The notes: generated from the letters alone by a model not told the origin. DNA of 52,122 bases from Candidatus Bathyarchaeota archaeon (GCA_014729945.1 WJJC01000196.1:1-52122), one strand, 5' to 3'; positions 1 to 9,675 are shown, counted from the stretch's first letter. Numbers and translations are program-made.

Positions 1-1085
1 ACATTATACCGCTCATCTGGGCATATTTTTTTCTACCAAATATGTCTCCACGGAAAGCCATGAGCAAAGGTATACACCCACCATAAGTTAACCCATAGAT
101 TATAACGAAAGCATAGACATGAAACAGGGTAGACGCGAAGGCAAACACCAGTACACCGATTCCCTGTATTATCATATGGTTATAGCGATCAACTTCCTCT
201 TCTCGATATAGTCCCCTAAGAAACCAAAGATGAGTCGGCCTGATACGCTAATAGAGATCATTAATCCGAGTATGCTGGCTGCTGTTACTTCATCTATGCC
301 TATGTTGATAAGGTGGGGTATTTGATGGAGTACAATGGAGCCCAAGAGAAAGGTACGCAATGACTCCGCTAATAGGAGCCGTCGGAAAGTGCCTGATTTT
401 AATGCCTCCCGAGTGGTTAACTAGCTCTCTGACTCCAAACTTGTTTCCGAATCTTAGCCCAAAAGTAAAGGGGTATCACCGTCAGGCAGTAACCCCATGT
501 CCTCGGGGTAGTTCTTGAAGACAAGTACTGAGGGAAACCAATGATACAGAAAGTTAACCCGCTGTATATAGCAGTACTTCTCCACCCATAGAGTTGTATG
601 GATTTAGATAATAGTGGAACAATAATAGCGCCGCCTACTCCGGCGGCTAATGCATAAATACTCATGGCTCGCGCTCTTTTCTTTATAAACCAGTTGTTGA
701 TGAGCGTGGATAGACTATGGGTAAATCCCATATTGTAATCTACGCTTAACACACCACCATATACCAAATATAGAGCCCAAATAGTGTCAACATATATCAT
801 CAGAATATAACCCAGACCAGTCAAGAATACACCAAGACCCAGTATCTTTCTGGCTCCAAAACGGGGGATAAGATAACCGACAAAGGGACCCTCGATACCT
901 CCTTCCAGACGTGAGAAGCTAATAGCCCCGGATACCGCAGCGGCACTCCAACCATACTCTAAACGTATAGGTGTATAGATACGCTGAAACCGTAAAAGTA
1001 TAACCCTGAGTCGAGGAAGTGGAGGAAGATTGTTCCAAGTAGAATCCAGTATCCGTAGAAGATGTCTTTTATATTTTTCAAGTAT
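1..1085 (-). pseudogene. Decayed MFS transporter (OFA-like), continues past window start
   Basis: Reading the minus strand from about 1085 downward gives pieces of one 12-helix major facilitator carrier spread over different frames. The order is: an N-terminal helix (KDIFYGYWILLGTIF), a break near 980, a helix pair with GYLIPRFGARKILGLG (the MFS loop 2-3 type motif), a long piece (824-417) with a charged central turn (FIKKRARAMS) and helices 4-6, then 360-172 with FGFLGDYIEKRK (the C-half repeat of the loop motif), then a further shift at about 173 and more helix to position 1. At least three frame changes are needed to join them, and no single ORF covers even half the family length of about 400 residues. 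The similarity to oxalate/formate-antiporter-like MFS is from general sequence character. An assembly error is possible, but three separate breaks favour a dead gene. Confidence 0.75.
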
Positions 1086-1140
1086 GGTACCCCATGGAGG
1101 TTTATAATCTCCTGTTGGAAAGGTATAAATTATTAACCAG

Positions 1141-1980
1141 TCATATTTGGTCTCTGATTTTCTCTTCCAGGGTCTGAAGGGCCAAGAGACTTAACCTTGA
1201 AACACGAGTAACCTGCATTCCCTCATCTAGATCAAGATCATCTATGAATCCCCGAGCCTGATTTTTTGTCTCACATACATCTGTTCTTATAAGGGCTTTT
1301 CGTAAACCGTTTTTCGTATATTTGTCTCCTTGCTGTGTTAACTCAATCATGATACCCATAACACTACACCTCAATTGCCTTGGTCTTAGACTAATTATTG
1401 CGGTGGATACGTTGGGTTCCGGTAGATATGCCGTTGCTGGGACGTGTTCATGGAGCTGTGTGTCATAGAATAGTTGTGAGATATAGGATAGCTTTGTATA
1501 TCTGTGATTAGAGGCTTCGTATTGTAGTAATTCAGCGAATCCTTCGGGTACTATAAAGGTGGCCGACTTGAATTCAAATCTGAGTGTTCGCTGGAAGAGG
1601 GGTTCAGCTATCATATATGGTAGGTTTGAGACCAGTCTATCATGAGTAGGTAAATAGGTTGTTAATGCGCCACCTTTGATTATCTTCAGATTCGGGATAT
1701 CAGAGAATCTTTCTCTGAGTACGGGTAGGTACTTGGGGCTTTTCTCGATACATATCAGGTAACCTGCTTTCTCAAGTAATGCCTCAGTGATATTACCAGC
1801 GCCGGGTCCTATCTCCAGAACAGTCTCATCCGGCTGTACATCAGCGTACTCTACGAAACGTTGTATTACGCCAGGATCAATTAACTGTTGCTCATCAACT
1901 GAGGGATCTAGCTGGATATCGTGTTTTGATAATAAGTGGAGGGTATGATCCCTCAGGGTATCTCTGCTTATAAAAGATAT
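1141..1980 (-). CDS. ksgA: rRNA adenine dimethyltransferase KsgA/Dim1 family, no canonical start codon
   Basis: KsgA/Dim1 uses SAM to dimethylate two adjacent adenosines near the 3' end of 16S rRNA. The frame from about 1980 to 1141 contains the SAM-binding motif I (VLEIGPGAGNIT), the acidic end of strand beta2 (ICIEKSP) and the catalytic motif IV NLPY, followed by the C-terminal helical domain. The usual N-terminal GQNFL motif is altered (EQQLIDPGVIQRF). The first ATG in frame (1614) lies inside motif IV, so it cannot be the true start. Upstream to the in-frame stop at 1983 there is no ATG, GTG or TTG, only ATA at 1980 and 1971 and a CTG at 1956. The reading frame overlaps the end of the upstream gene (stop 1968-1970), which suggests translational coupling. 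Either a rare start codon is used or the start has been lost by mutation. Confidence 0.8.
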   Translation of the reverse strand: MSFISRDTLRDHTLHLLSKHDIQLDPSVDEQQLIDPGVIQRFVEYADVQPDETVLEIGPGAGNITEALLEKAGYLICIEKSPKYLPVLRERFSDIPNLKIIKGGALTTYLPTHDRLVSNLPYMIAEPLFQRTLRFEFKSATFIVPEGFAELLQYEASNHRYTKLSYISQLFYDTQLHEHVPATAYLPEPNVSTAIISLRPRQLRCSVMGIMIELTQQGDKYTKNGLRKALIRTDVCETKNQARGFIDDLDLDEGMQVTRVSRLSLLALQTLEEKIRDQI

Positions 1981-2711
1981 CTAGGCTCGCCTTTTATAGA
2001 GTCAACGAGATCTAATGCTACTTTAACCTCTTCCTCAGATCCTTCAACAAGCAGTCTTATAGCGCCTTCGGCTCCAGCGATACCGCCAGCGCTGTACAGG
2101 TAGGCATCCACACCGGTCAGGTACTCGATTGCCTCGATCTCAGTGATAATTGTACCTGTCACTGGCCACATTCTCGGGCCCTCATAGTCCTCTGATGCTG
2201 CAAGCAGGTGCAGATCATTGATGTTTTCATATGTAAGTTTCTCCAAACCTATGGGTATTATGAGTTGAACCTGTTTACCTATTATGTGTCCGATAGTGTT
2301 CCCTATGGTTGCTCCGTCCATCCCACCGATGAGTATACCTGTCATGTTATGCTCATAATTGAGTACATTTGCTCCTTTGATGTAGATATCGCCTTTCTTT
2401 AGGTCAGGTGCAATGTTGACTCTATCATATTGATCCGCTACCTCTCCCTTGATGAAAACCTTGTCAGGTATCTTATCAGCCTCGGGCGTTGGATCTCTAT
2501 CAGGCTCCTGTGGAGTGGTTATTCCGCTCCTGTAGGCGCGTTTATCAATTTTCTTTCCCCATAACTCTTCTAATACGTAAGAGTTTGTTGTACCTGTTGC
2601 AACAACCACAGTCCGGTTCTCCATGGCCTCCATTACTTCTGGTAAAGCGGCAACGGCTTTCGCGATCAACCTCTTAGACTCTGCTACCGTGAGTACGAAT
2701 TGGCGTTTCAT
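1968..2711 (-). CDS. Conserved protein of unknown function (247 aa)
   Basis: I do not recognise this family. The protein is soluble, with a glycine-rich segment near residue 40 (VVVATGTTNSYVLEEL) that resembles a nucleotide or CoA-binding strand-loop-helix. A second glycine-rich block lies near the middle (GILIGGMDGATIGNTIGHIIG) and a third near the C-terminus (YSAGGIAGAEGAIRLL). It is well formed: ATG start, no breaks, and normal amino acid composition. It sits directly upstream of the KsgA/Dim1-like gene with overlapping ends and probably shares its transcript. Its start codon is only about 6 bases from the first ATG of the divergent GH3-like pseudogene, so little promoter space remains between them. 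Confidence 0.7.
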   Translation of the reverse strand: MKRQFVLTVAESKRLIAKAVAALPEVMEAMENRTVVVATGTTNSYVLEELWGKKIDKRAYRSGITTPQEPDRDPTPEADKIPDKVFIKGEVADQYDRVNIAPDLKKGDIYIKGANVLNYEHNMTGILIGGMDGATIGNTIGHIIGKQVQLIIPIGLEKLTYENINDLHLLAASEDYEGPRMWPVTGTIITEIEAIEYLTGVDAYLYSAGGIAGAEGAIRLLVEGSEEEVKVALDLVDSIKGEPRYLL

Positions 2712-2717
2712 GTGAAT

Positions 2718-3854
2718 ATGGACGATTTCCGTGTTTTTAAATCGATCATAACCTCAATAGGAAGGGATCGTACTTATGGTGTTGTGTACGCTAATGCATT
2801 AGATAGGGCTCAGAGGAATCTTGAGTATTATGAGAAAGCAATAGATGCCCAGAAGTTTACTCAAGGAATTACTGGGGATTTACTGTGAGACAGAGAGGGA
2901 TAATTCACGTGGCTTAGAGACATCAAAACAGTAATAGAGGGTTACCGCTTGAGAGCCCCTATGGTTAACTATAGAGATCTAAAGCCTCAATTGGAGAAGA
3001 TTATACAGGGGAGTACAGGGTTTTACTCCCGGAGAAACCCATGACATGGGTTATGACCCGAGGACCACCGGAGAGTCCAAGATACTACCAGTAACTGAGA
3101 CCCATATAGATCACCTGATAAAGGGCGGAGCACGCGTCGTACTTAACATGGTTTTAACTTAGGGGGTCTCACCAGCCTCATGGGGGGTATCTTGAATCTA
3201 AAGTTTCCAAGTAACACCAGTACTATGAAGACTAAGGAAAAAGAAGTGGTGTACGGGTATAGCAGCGGGATATGCTAGACTTAACCCCATGATGTCGGGA
3301 TTATCTCTCGTTTCCAGACAGGGGGAGATAGACTCACTGGAGACCAGGTTATCGATCAGTGATTGGGAGAAGAGATACGAGTTCATAAACCAAAGAGTCA
3401 AGGAGGAGAACATAGTCACAATTATGGGCGTGGCTTAAGTTTAGACAGGTTTTGCACGATACTTGAAAAAGAAACACGGAAATATCCAAGGGATATCTGG
3501 GATGTGAAAATACTGTATACGGCTAGTGTAGCTAAGATATACTCCAAGTACAAGCCGATTCTGAGGAAAATGTATGGCGACGTATCAGTAGTCGAGATGT
3601 ACACTGCAACGGAGGGCGCTTTTGGTCAACAGATGTACGAGTACCCTTATTGGAGACCAAACTATGATCTATACTTTTTCGAAGTAGAGACCGATAGAGA
3701 GACGAAGATCTTGTACGAGTTAGAGAGAGATGAATGGGGCAAACTCATCGTATCAACCCCCTTGTTTCCCCGTTACCGGATAGGAGACCTTGTAGAAGCC
3801 AGGGTAAGAACTAATTCAGGATTTTTGGTAGAGATAAGCCATGGACGGTCTTAG
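2718..3854 (+). pseudogene. Decayed GH3-like acyl-adenylate synthetase
   Basis: Several plus-strand pieces in different frames add up to one GH3-like protein (adenylate-forming enzymes related to plant auxin-conjugating GH3). An N-terminal helix (RAQRNLEYYEKAI) starts at 2718. It is followed by a piece around 2940-3020 (APMVNYRDLKPQLEKI), then RTTGESKILPVTETH near 3060-3110, which matches the phosphate-binding SSGTTG-x-K loop with its first residues changed. Next come LNPMMSGLSLVSRQGEID near 3280 and a longer open piece (3430-3854) containing MYTATEGAFGQQ and PNYDLYFFEV, typical of the GH3 C-terminal part. Stops and at least four frame changes separate the pieces. The total length also falls short of the 500-550 residues usual for the family, so internal deletions are likely. 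Confidence 0.75.
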
Positions 3855-3891
3855 AGCATAGAGTATACAGAATATTATATGGGTGGATGAG

Positions 3892-4366
3892 CTAAGGAAC
3901 CGGGTTTCTACGTTGCTGGGTTATACCGCGTATCACTATAATCAAACCTATTCCAATTAGTAGGATAGCCCACCAGTCGCGTAGATTGAATGCTATACCG
4001 GCCCCAATGAGAAGCAGAATCCCCCCCACCGATGAAAAAACCGAACCCCTGATCAATGGATCCAGTCTCTTGAAATGCCAACAATCCTCTGAAAACCAGT
4101 ATCACACCGATCCCCATTAAGAAGAAACCTCCAAAATCAGCTGCACGGATAAGGTTCTGGTTAATCAGCATTAACAGGACTCCGAGCCAGATTACAATGA
4201 GACCACCTATGATGTGCCCATATCTGTCATCTTCGCCTTTTTCATCCTTCTCATCACGCTTCCTAACAGAGCGGTACACTACATCCTCTTTCAAGAGAGT
4301 TCTGCATTTAGTGCAGTATTCGGCGTCTTCGCTGACGTCATTACCGCATCTTGGACAGTATGGCAT
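3892..4366 (-). pseudogene. Zinc-ribbon membrane protein with a frameshift in a G7 tract
   Basis: The N-terminus is a zinc ribbon (MPYCPRCGNDVSEDAEYC, two CxxC knuckles), followed by a charged linker and two hydrophobic helices. This is a common archaeal layout of unknown function. At a run of seven G on the coding strand (C run at 4021-4027) the frame changes. Read as called, the tail is hydrophilic and unrelated and ends at 3908. Shifting frame at the run restores two more membrane helices (ILLLIGAGIAFNLRDWWAIL and LIGIGLIIVIRGI), ending at a TAG at 3892. The restored four-helix form is clearly the ancestral one. ATG at 4366 is preferred over 4381 because the zinc ribbon then begins at residue 3. 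A single homopolymer indel could be a sequencing error or a phase-variable tract. Confidence 0.7.
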
Positions 4367-4401
4367 TGATTCACCTAACATGAAGAGATGGGGAGTTTGT
4401 T

Positions 4402-5571
4402 TTAAACATTCTCTGGGTTTTCGATGAAATACAGAAGTGAGACGGCTAATAGGGACAAGGTTGCCACCGAGTACCAGCCTATAGTGTAGCTGTTTGATAT
4501 ATCTCGTACATATCCCAAAAGAAAGGGTAAGATTAAGGCACCTAGTGAATCGAATGTATTGTTGACCCCGGATATGCTTCCAGCGTTCCGTACTCCAAAT
4601 AACTTAGGTACAATACTAAAGGATGGGCTACGAGTGAAGTTAATGAACCAGCCTATCAGAAAAACCAAGGGAAGTAGAACAGGAGAGTCATAGCCCCGAG
4701 AGAATAATAAAGTGGAAACCATCAGGAAGAAAACCCCGTATAGAAGAACTTTTTTCTCGCCTACCTTGTCAGCTATAATACCTCCAAGAGGATTAGAGAT
4801 TATCCCCGCTATGTTAAGAAGAGACATAGATCCACTTGTGGCAACTATGCTTAATCCGTATTCCTCTTTGAGCACTAAGGATAGCCAAGCAATGTACGTG
4901 TAATAAGAACCAAGTCGTATGAACTGAATGAAACTTAGTATCCAAAAACTTTATTTTTTCAAAGGTAAAGATTCAAGCTTAATTCGTTTAATAGAGACTA
5001 TAGTTCTGTCTCTAAGTAGATAGAATATGCAGATAGAGGAGAGTACCCCAAATATGCCCATGATTCTAAGACTTGCCCTCCATCCATTACCGACACAGAG
5101 TAAGGGCACATACCATCCAGCAATGATCATACCCACACTTCCACCAATGTTAAGTAAACCAAGGGCGGTACCTCTTTCCTCTGAGTTAAACCAGCTAGAC
5201 ACAAGCTTCACCCCCGGTACAAAGACCCCTGCTCCCAGTAAACCCTATAAAAACCTGTAAAATACAGCTGAAAAAAGGTTGCCACTGTAACCGAAAAGGA
5301 AGGTAGATAGACTTATACCCAATATGCTGAGGCTTATAGATTTTTTACACCCGTATTTATCACTGATTAATCCCCAAGGTATCTGACCAAGGGTATAGCC
5401 TACAAAGTAGGCGGACATTAGTGCCCCAGCCCAAGTATAGTTCAAGACCAGTTCGGATTTTATTTCATCCAATACATTGGTGTAAGCCGTATTCATGATA
5501 CTGAGCGTTGCTAACCCAAGAAAACCACCTGAAACTATTCCGGTTTTCTTGAGAACACTCCACAGCCCCAA
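4402..5571 (-). pseudogene. Decayed MFS transporter with internal amber stop and frameshift
   Basis: Three minus-strand segments (5571-5245, 5211-4951, 4875-4402) form one MFS protein of roughly normal length. The first has helices 1-3 and the loop motif GLISDKYGCKK. The second has helices 4-6 (SWFNSEERGTALGLLNIGGS, typical of the helix 4-5 region). The third has GGIIADKVGEKKVLL and the C-terminal half. The first and second are in the same frame, separated only by TAG at 5247-5245 where MFS proteins usually have Gln (R-x-L-Q-G), so CAG to TAG explains it. The second ends at an A-rich run (4951-4960), and a frame change there restores WILSFIQFIRLGSYYTYIA, joining to the third. It is a separate locus from the MFS pseudogene at the window start. 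Confidence 0.8.
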
Positions 5572-5652
5572 TTGTGATCAACGAGTTCATGGGTTACACT
5601 GTATTGTATTAAAATTTATCAAAAAATAGTAAAAAGAAAGGTTTTGGCTGGA

Positions 5653-6546
5653 TTATATTATAATCCTGCCGTTCTCATCAGACGATAGTAGGCTTTCCCA
5701 GCGAGTCGCGGTGTAGCTCTGAACATCATTGATCTCTTCATCAGTCATGTGTCGGAACCTTGCCTGTGGCTTTAGGTACTCTGTGACTGGCTTGAGTTCT
5801 TTAGGCTTATAGTTCAGTTTGAAGCTCTCACCGTTCTCGATCTCCATTAGCGGCCAGATACCTGACTGGACACCAGATCTTGCGATATCGATGGTCTTCG
5901 CTGGATCAAATCTCCATCCAACTGGACAGGGGGCTTGGATGATAAGCATCCTGAATCCCTCTATATCCTTAGCGTAGTTAACCTTGGCAAGCAAGTCCTC
6001 GGGATAACCAACGCTAGCGGTGGCTACATAGGGAACATAGTGAGCTGCGAAGATGAACGGGATGTTCTTCTTCCTAGTTGCCTTACCTCTGCTCTTTGGA
6101 CCAATTGGTGTTGTACTGGTCCTTGAGTACTTTGGTGTGGCGCTGCTTCTCTGATTTCCCGTGTTCATGTAGGCCTCGTTGTCTTTGGTTATAACGAAGA
6201 CGTTCTCGTTTCTTTCGGCTGCACCGCTGAGACCTTGGAATCCAATGTCATAGGTTCCACCGTCTCCATAGAAGGCTACAGCTTTAACATCTTCTCTTCC
6301 TATGGCTTTTAGGCCACGTGCTGTACCGGTGAGCATTGCACCACCGCCTTCGAAAACTCCGCCTGCCCTTGGTGTCTTAGTTACGCTGTCTGGACAGCAT
6401 GGAATGCCATGTCTGATAACGTTTGGACCCAGTGCCTTGAAAGCGAGTCTTGCAGCAAGAGCTGCTCCACATCCCTGACATGCGCTGCCTGGGGTAATGG
6501 TCATCTCGCTCATTGGGATTTGTGCCCTTGTGATTCTTTCACTCAT
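5653..6546 (-). CDS. porB: Pyruvate:ferredoxin oxidoreductase subunit beta
   Basis: PorB binds thiamine diphosphate in the complex that oxidatively decarboxylates pyruvate to acetyl-CoA and reduces ferredoxin. The TPP motif GDGGTYDIGFQGLSGA lies near residue 95 and the conserved N of the motif is in DNEAYMNTGNQRSS. Cluster-ligand-type cysteines occur early (ACQGCGA and CCPDS), followed by the family-typical ATPKYSR and APCPVGW blocks. Length (297 aa) is normal for a four-subunit type enzyme. It is the last gene of the porGD-porA-porB operon, 25 bases after porA. A related 2-oxoacid substrate is possible; pyruvate is favoured by overall resemblance. Confidence 0.93.
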   Translation of the reverse strand: MSERITRAQIPMSEMTITPGSACQGCGAALAARLAFKALGPNVIRHGIPCCPDSVTKTPRAGGVFEGGGAMLTGTARGLKAIGREDVKAVAFYGDGGTYDIGFQGLSGAAERNENVFVITKDNEAYMNTGNQRSSATPKYSRTSTTPIGPKSRGKATRKKNIPFIFAAHYVPYVATASVGYPEDLLAKVNYAKDIEGFRMLIIQAPCPVGWRFDPAKTIDIARSGVQSGIWPLMEIENGESFKLNYKPKELKPVTEYLKPQARFRHMTDEEINDVQSYTATRWESLLSSDENGRIII

Positions 6547-6571
6547 TGCAATTTCTCCTTTTTTGCTCCTA

Positions 6572-7735
6572 TTAAACCCATGTTACTGAGTCAACTTCTT
6601 CGTCGCTCTTGACAGCCTTGAGGATCTTGTCTCCGATCATCTCGAAGTCGTGTGTACGAACCTCTTTTCCGCCAAGTCCTGCGTGGAACTGTAGTACTTC
6701 AGGCTTCTCCTCTAACCCATAGAGTGTATCCTTTAGCTTACTGTATACTGGACCGCCCTTACCTGGACAGATGCTCCTATCGACTACTGCAAAGCCGTCT
6801 AGCTTCTTAGCCCATTCCTGGAAGTCTGTTACTGGGAAGGGTATATAGCTTCTTAGCTTGATTAAGCCGACTTTTTTTCCTTCATCTTGCATCTTCTCAA
6901 CAGCTGCTTTACAAGTACCCGCGATTGTACCCATCGCGATTATTGCACATTCAGCATCCTCCATCATGTATGGTTCGATCATTCCATTACCATAGCGGCG
7001 ACCGAATGTCTTCTCAAAGCTATCCATGGTTTCCTTGAGCACGTCCTCGATTTTGAGAATTGCTTCATGGTGTGTCTTCCATGGATCCTGTGGGTCTCCT
7101 CCTCCCCATCCTGCTGAGAATGTCTTGGGGTCAACCTCATCTGGAAGAACGGTTGGCATAGCCTTGTTTGGTGGTAGCCATTCGTCAACTAGGTCCTGTT
7201 CAGGGATCTCTACTGGCTCTGCTGTGTAGCTAAGAACGTATCCGTCGTATCCTACTGCGATTGGGATTCTAATTCTTGGGTCTTCAGCAACTTTGTATGC
7301 CATTAGTAGTGAGTCTAGAATCTCCTGTGCGTGCTCAACGTACTGGTGTCCCCATCCTGCCCACTGCTGACTCATTAAGTCACTGTGATCGGGCTGCATG
7401 CCCTTGTAACCCCTGTGAACAACGGCCATTACAACAGGGAACCTTGAGCTTCCAGTCCTCACCATTGGGTGATGCATGTAAAGTAGTCCAGGCCCGCTTG
7501 TACAGGTGAATGTTCTTGCACCTACACGGCTTGCTGCCTGAACGACGACCTGGCTGCTGAGCTCGCCTTCTACGTTGACGAAGTCGAAGTCCCAGTCACC
7601 AGATGCGTGCATCTCTGAGAGATATTGTGTGATTGTTGTCTGAGGTGTAATCGGGAATGCGCTTGCTACCTGAACTTTGGCTAGTTTAACCGCGGTTGCT
7701 GCAGCTTTGTTTCCTACCATTACTTCATATGACAT
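6572..7735 (-). CDS. porA: Pyruvate:ferredoxin oxidoreductase subunit alpha
   Basis: PorA carries the pyrimidine-binding face of the thiamine site. The sequence opens with GNKAAATAVKLAKVQVASAF-type residues, then ITPQTTI and the conserved FVNVEGELSS segment with the key Glu. The TCTSGPGLLYM loop and HRGYKGMQPDHSD follow. Domain II near the C-terminus has IKLRSYIPFP and VVDRSICPGKGGP. At 387 residues it is full length. Four bases separate it from the upstream porGD gene, so transcription and translation are probably coupled. Confidence 0.93.
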   Translation of the reverse strand: MSYEVMVGNKAAATAVKLAKVQVASAFPITPQTTITQYLSEMHASGDWDFDFVNVEGELSSQVVVQAASRVGARTFTCTSGPGLLYMHHPMVRTGSSRFPVVMAVVHRGYKGMQPDHSDLMSQQWAGWGHQYVEHAQEILDSLLMAYKVAEDPRIRIPIAVGYDGYVLSYTAEPVEIPEQDLVDEWLPPNKAMPTVLPDEVDPKTFSAGWGGGDPQDPWKTHHEAILKIEDVLKETMDSFEKTFGRRYGNGMIEPYMMEDAECAIIAMGTIAGTCKAAVEKMQDEGKKVGLIKLRSYIPFPVTDFQEWAKKLDGFAVVDRSICPGKGGPVYSKLKDTLYGLEEKPEVLQFHAGLGGKEVRTHDFEMIGDKILKAVKSDEEVDSVTWV

Positions 7736-7739
7736 ATTA

Positions 7740-8564
7740 TTAAGCCTCCACTCTCACCATTTCAATTGCGTCGACTGGGCACTCGTTTGCACAGACACCG
7801 CAACCTTTGCAGGCATTATACCTGATTGATGGTTTGTTAGTATCGTCGTCCCACTCTATAGCTGTCTCGGGGCAGAATATCCAGCAGCTCTTACAACCGA
7901 TACATGCTTCTTTATCGATCTCTGGTGTGAATACACGCCAGCTTGAGACGTCTTTGAGTACACCGTATCCACCGACATGTATGTCGACTTTCTCTTCGGG
8001 TGCATCAGTGACTACTGCCTTAATTGGGCCCTTTACTTCATTATAGCTTCGCTTAACAGCTTCAACGTTCATCTCACCAATTCGGCCAGGGAACGTTTTC
8101 ATAATTGCCTTCTCGATAGACTCCAACTTTACTAGTCCGGTAATCTTGGCGAATGAGCCTAGAATAGCGGTATTAGTAATGGGTCTACCAAGAGTCTCGA
8201 GGGCGATAGTTGTAGCGTCAACGGTGGCGACTCTAAAGTCTCCTCCTAGCTTAACTTCCTCGGGTTCATCTGTAGAGTTTAGTATGACAAGCCCGTCTGG
8301 CTTGAGGTTATCAACGACGGCTTGCTGTTTTGCGATAAGTGGGTCGAGGACAATGCTGATGTCTGGGTTGTGGACGAGTTCCCTTTCCCTGACTCGTTGG
8401 TCATCGATCCTGACGAAGGCAGTAAGTGGCGCTCCACGACGTTCTGTTCCGTACATGGGGATAGCCTGTGAATACTGTCCTTCCTCGTAAGCGGCAATGG
8501 CGATAAGTCTTGAAGCAGTAACTGCTCCTTGACCGCCCCTACCGTGAAGTCGTATTTCGATCAA
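7740..8564 (-). CDS. porG: Pyruvate:ferredoxin oxidoreductase, fused gamma-delta subunits
   Basis: The N-terminal 180 residues are the gamma subunit (IEIRLHGRGGQGAVTASRLI, then PMYGTERRGAP). The C-terminal part is an 8Fe-8S ferredoxin delta domain with two motifs, CIGCKSCWIFCP and CKGCGVCANECP, that pass electrons out to ferredoxin. In many archaea porG and porD are separate genes; here they are joined by a linker of about 30 residues. The start is TTG (8564), directly followed by the gamma core, with a purine-rich AAAGAGGGAAAA upstream as ribosome binding site. It is first in the por operon and divergent from the MoxR gene. Confidence 0.93.
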   Translation of the reverse strand: MIEIRLHGRGGQGAVTASRLIAIAAYEEGQYSQAIPMYGTERRGAPLTAFVRIDDQRVRERELVHNPDISIVLDPLIAKQQAVVDNLKPDGLVILNSTDEPEEVKLGGDFRVATVDATTIALETLGRPITNTAILGSFAKITGLVKLESIEKAIMKTFPGRIGEMNVEAVKRSYNEVKGPIKAVVTDAPEEKVDIHVGGYGVLKDVSSWRVFTPEIDKEACIGCKSCWIFCPETAIEWDDDTNKPSIRYNACKGCGVCANECPVDAIEMVRVEA

Positions 8565-8775
8565 AGTTTTCCCTCTTTGTGAATCGTTACACTACTCCTT
8601 TAAGGTTATTAAGAATAACGATTTCACATGAAACAGTCAGTACGCACTTTTAAAGCATTCTAACCCAATGTATTAATCTATTTACTGTATTTTTTGTCTC
8701 TTATAAGTGAGATAAAACAAGGGATCATTGACTAATGCTTAAATCATACTATGCAGTTAAGCACTGGAAATAAAT
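8565..8775. promoter_or_regulatory. Divergent intergenic region between por operon and moxR/vWA pair
   Basis: This AT-rich spacer of 211 bases holds no gene I can support. For the + strand a TATA-like CTTATAAG lies near 8699-8706, about 70 bases before the moxR ATG. For the - strand TTTAAAAG near 8657-8665 could serve the por operon, giving a leader of roughly 70 bases. A TAAGGTTATTAAGAATAACG segment near 8601-8620 contains a GTTATT/AATAAC inverted repeat that may be an operator. These assignments are by eye only. Confidence 0.4.
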
Positions 8776-9675
8776 ATGATGGCGGAGAGAGAACTGGGCT
8801 TCCGCAAGATGCTAGAGAAGAGTATCGTTGAGAACATCAAGATAGAGCATCAAGTTGTTCTCAAAGGACAATACCAGAAAGCATATGACTTACTAAGAGA
8901 CAGCCTAGACACAGGGATAACACCATGCCTAGTAGGGCCACCGGGGGTTGGGAAAAGCCTGCTAGCCAGAAAAGTAGCTGAGGACACGGGAAGAAGCTTC
9001 CACGAAGTCTTTTTCGATGAGAACGTTACTCCAAGCAGATTAATCGGTACATTTGACCCTGCTCTTGTTGTCAGAAATGGGCGAAACATCAGTAGCTTTG
9101 AGCCGGGGCCACTCATCAGATCAATGGTGGAAGGGGGTTTATTCGTAGCTCAGGAATTGAACAGAGCTACAGAGTTCTGTCAGAACAGCCTAATTGCGCC
9201 TCTTGAGGAGCGTCACTATCATTTATTCCCCATTGGGATGGTTAAAGCTCACCCAGATTTTGCTTTTGTAGCGACACAGAACCCCATCGAGACCGCTGGA
9301 ACCTATAGATTGAGTAAGGTGTTGGTTGATAGGGTTGGAAGTTGGATTAGGTTGACTTATCCAAGTAAGGAAACAGAAATGGAGATAATTAGGGAGAACA
9401 CACCAGCGTTTAACCTACCTGAGAGTGCCTTGGATAAGATATATGATATAGTTAACGAGACTCGTAATAATCCCAGCCTTGAGATACCTGCTTCCCCTCG
9501 TTCAGGAATCTTCCTTACAAGGCTTGTGAACAAGTACTTTGAACGCTTCGAGGACGAAGATGCCTCTATCAGGTTCTTCGCACCAGCCGTACTCAGTAAA
9601 GAGATGCGTGTCAAGGAAGAGGGTAAGACAATTAACATGATCATAGAGGAGATAGTTGAGAAGAGGCTGGTGTAG
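8776..9675 (+). CDS. MoxR-family AAA+ ATPase with altered Walker B
   Basis: MoxR ATPases act as chaperones that activate or insert cofactors into partner enzymes, nearly always with a vWA protein encoded next door, as here. Walker A is GPPGVGKS at about residues 54-61. Sensor 1 (FVATQNPIETAGTYRLS) and an arginine-finger region follow, then a helical lid. In the Walker B position MoxR proteins normally read DEINRA; this one has AQELNRA, so the Mg-coordinating Asp is Gln while the catalytic Glu remains. Length (299 aa) is normal. The ATG at 8776 is chosen because the conserved helix begins soon after. The gene ends in TAG immediately followed, in the same frame, by the start of the vWA gene. 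Confidence 0.88.
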   Translation: MMAERELGFRKMLEKSIVENIKIEHQVVLKGQYQKAYDLLRDSLDTGITPCLVGPPGVGKSLLARKVAEDTGRSFHEVFFDENVTPSRLIGTFDPALVVRNGRNISSFEPGPLIRSMVEGGLFVAQELNRATEFCQNSLIAPLEERHYHLFPIGMVKAHPDFAFVATQNPIETAGTYRLSKVLVDRVGSWIRLTYPSKETEMEIIRENTPAFNLPESALDKIYDIVNETRNNPSLEIPASPRSGIFLTRLVNKYFERFEDEDASIRFFAPAVLSKEMRVKEEGKTINMIIEEIVEKRLV

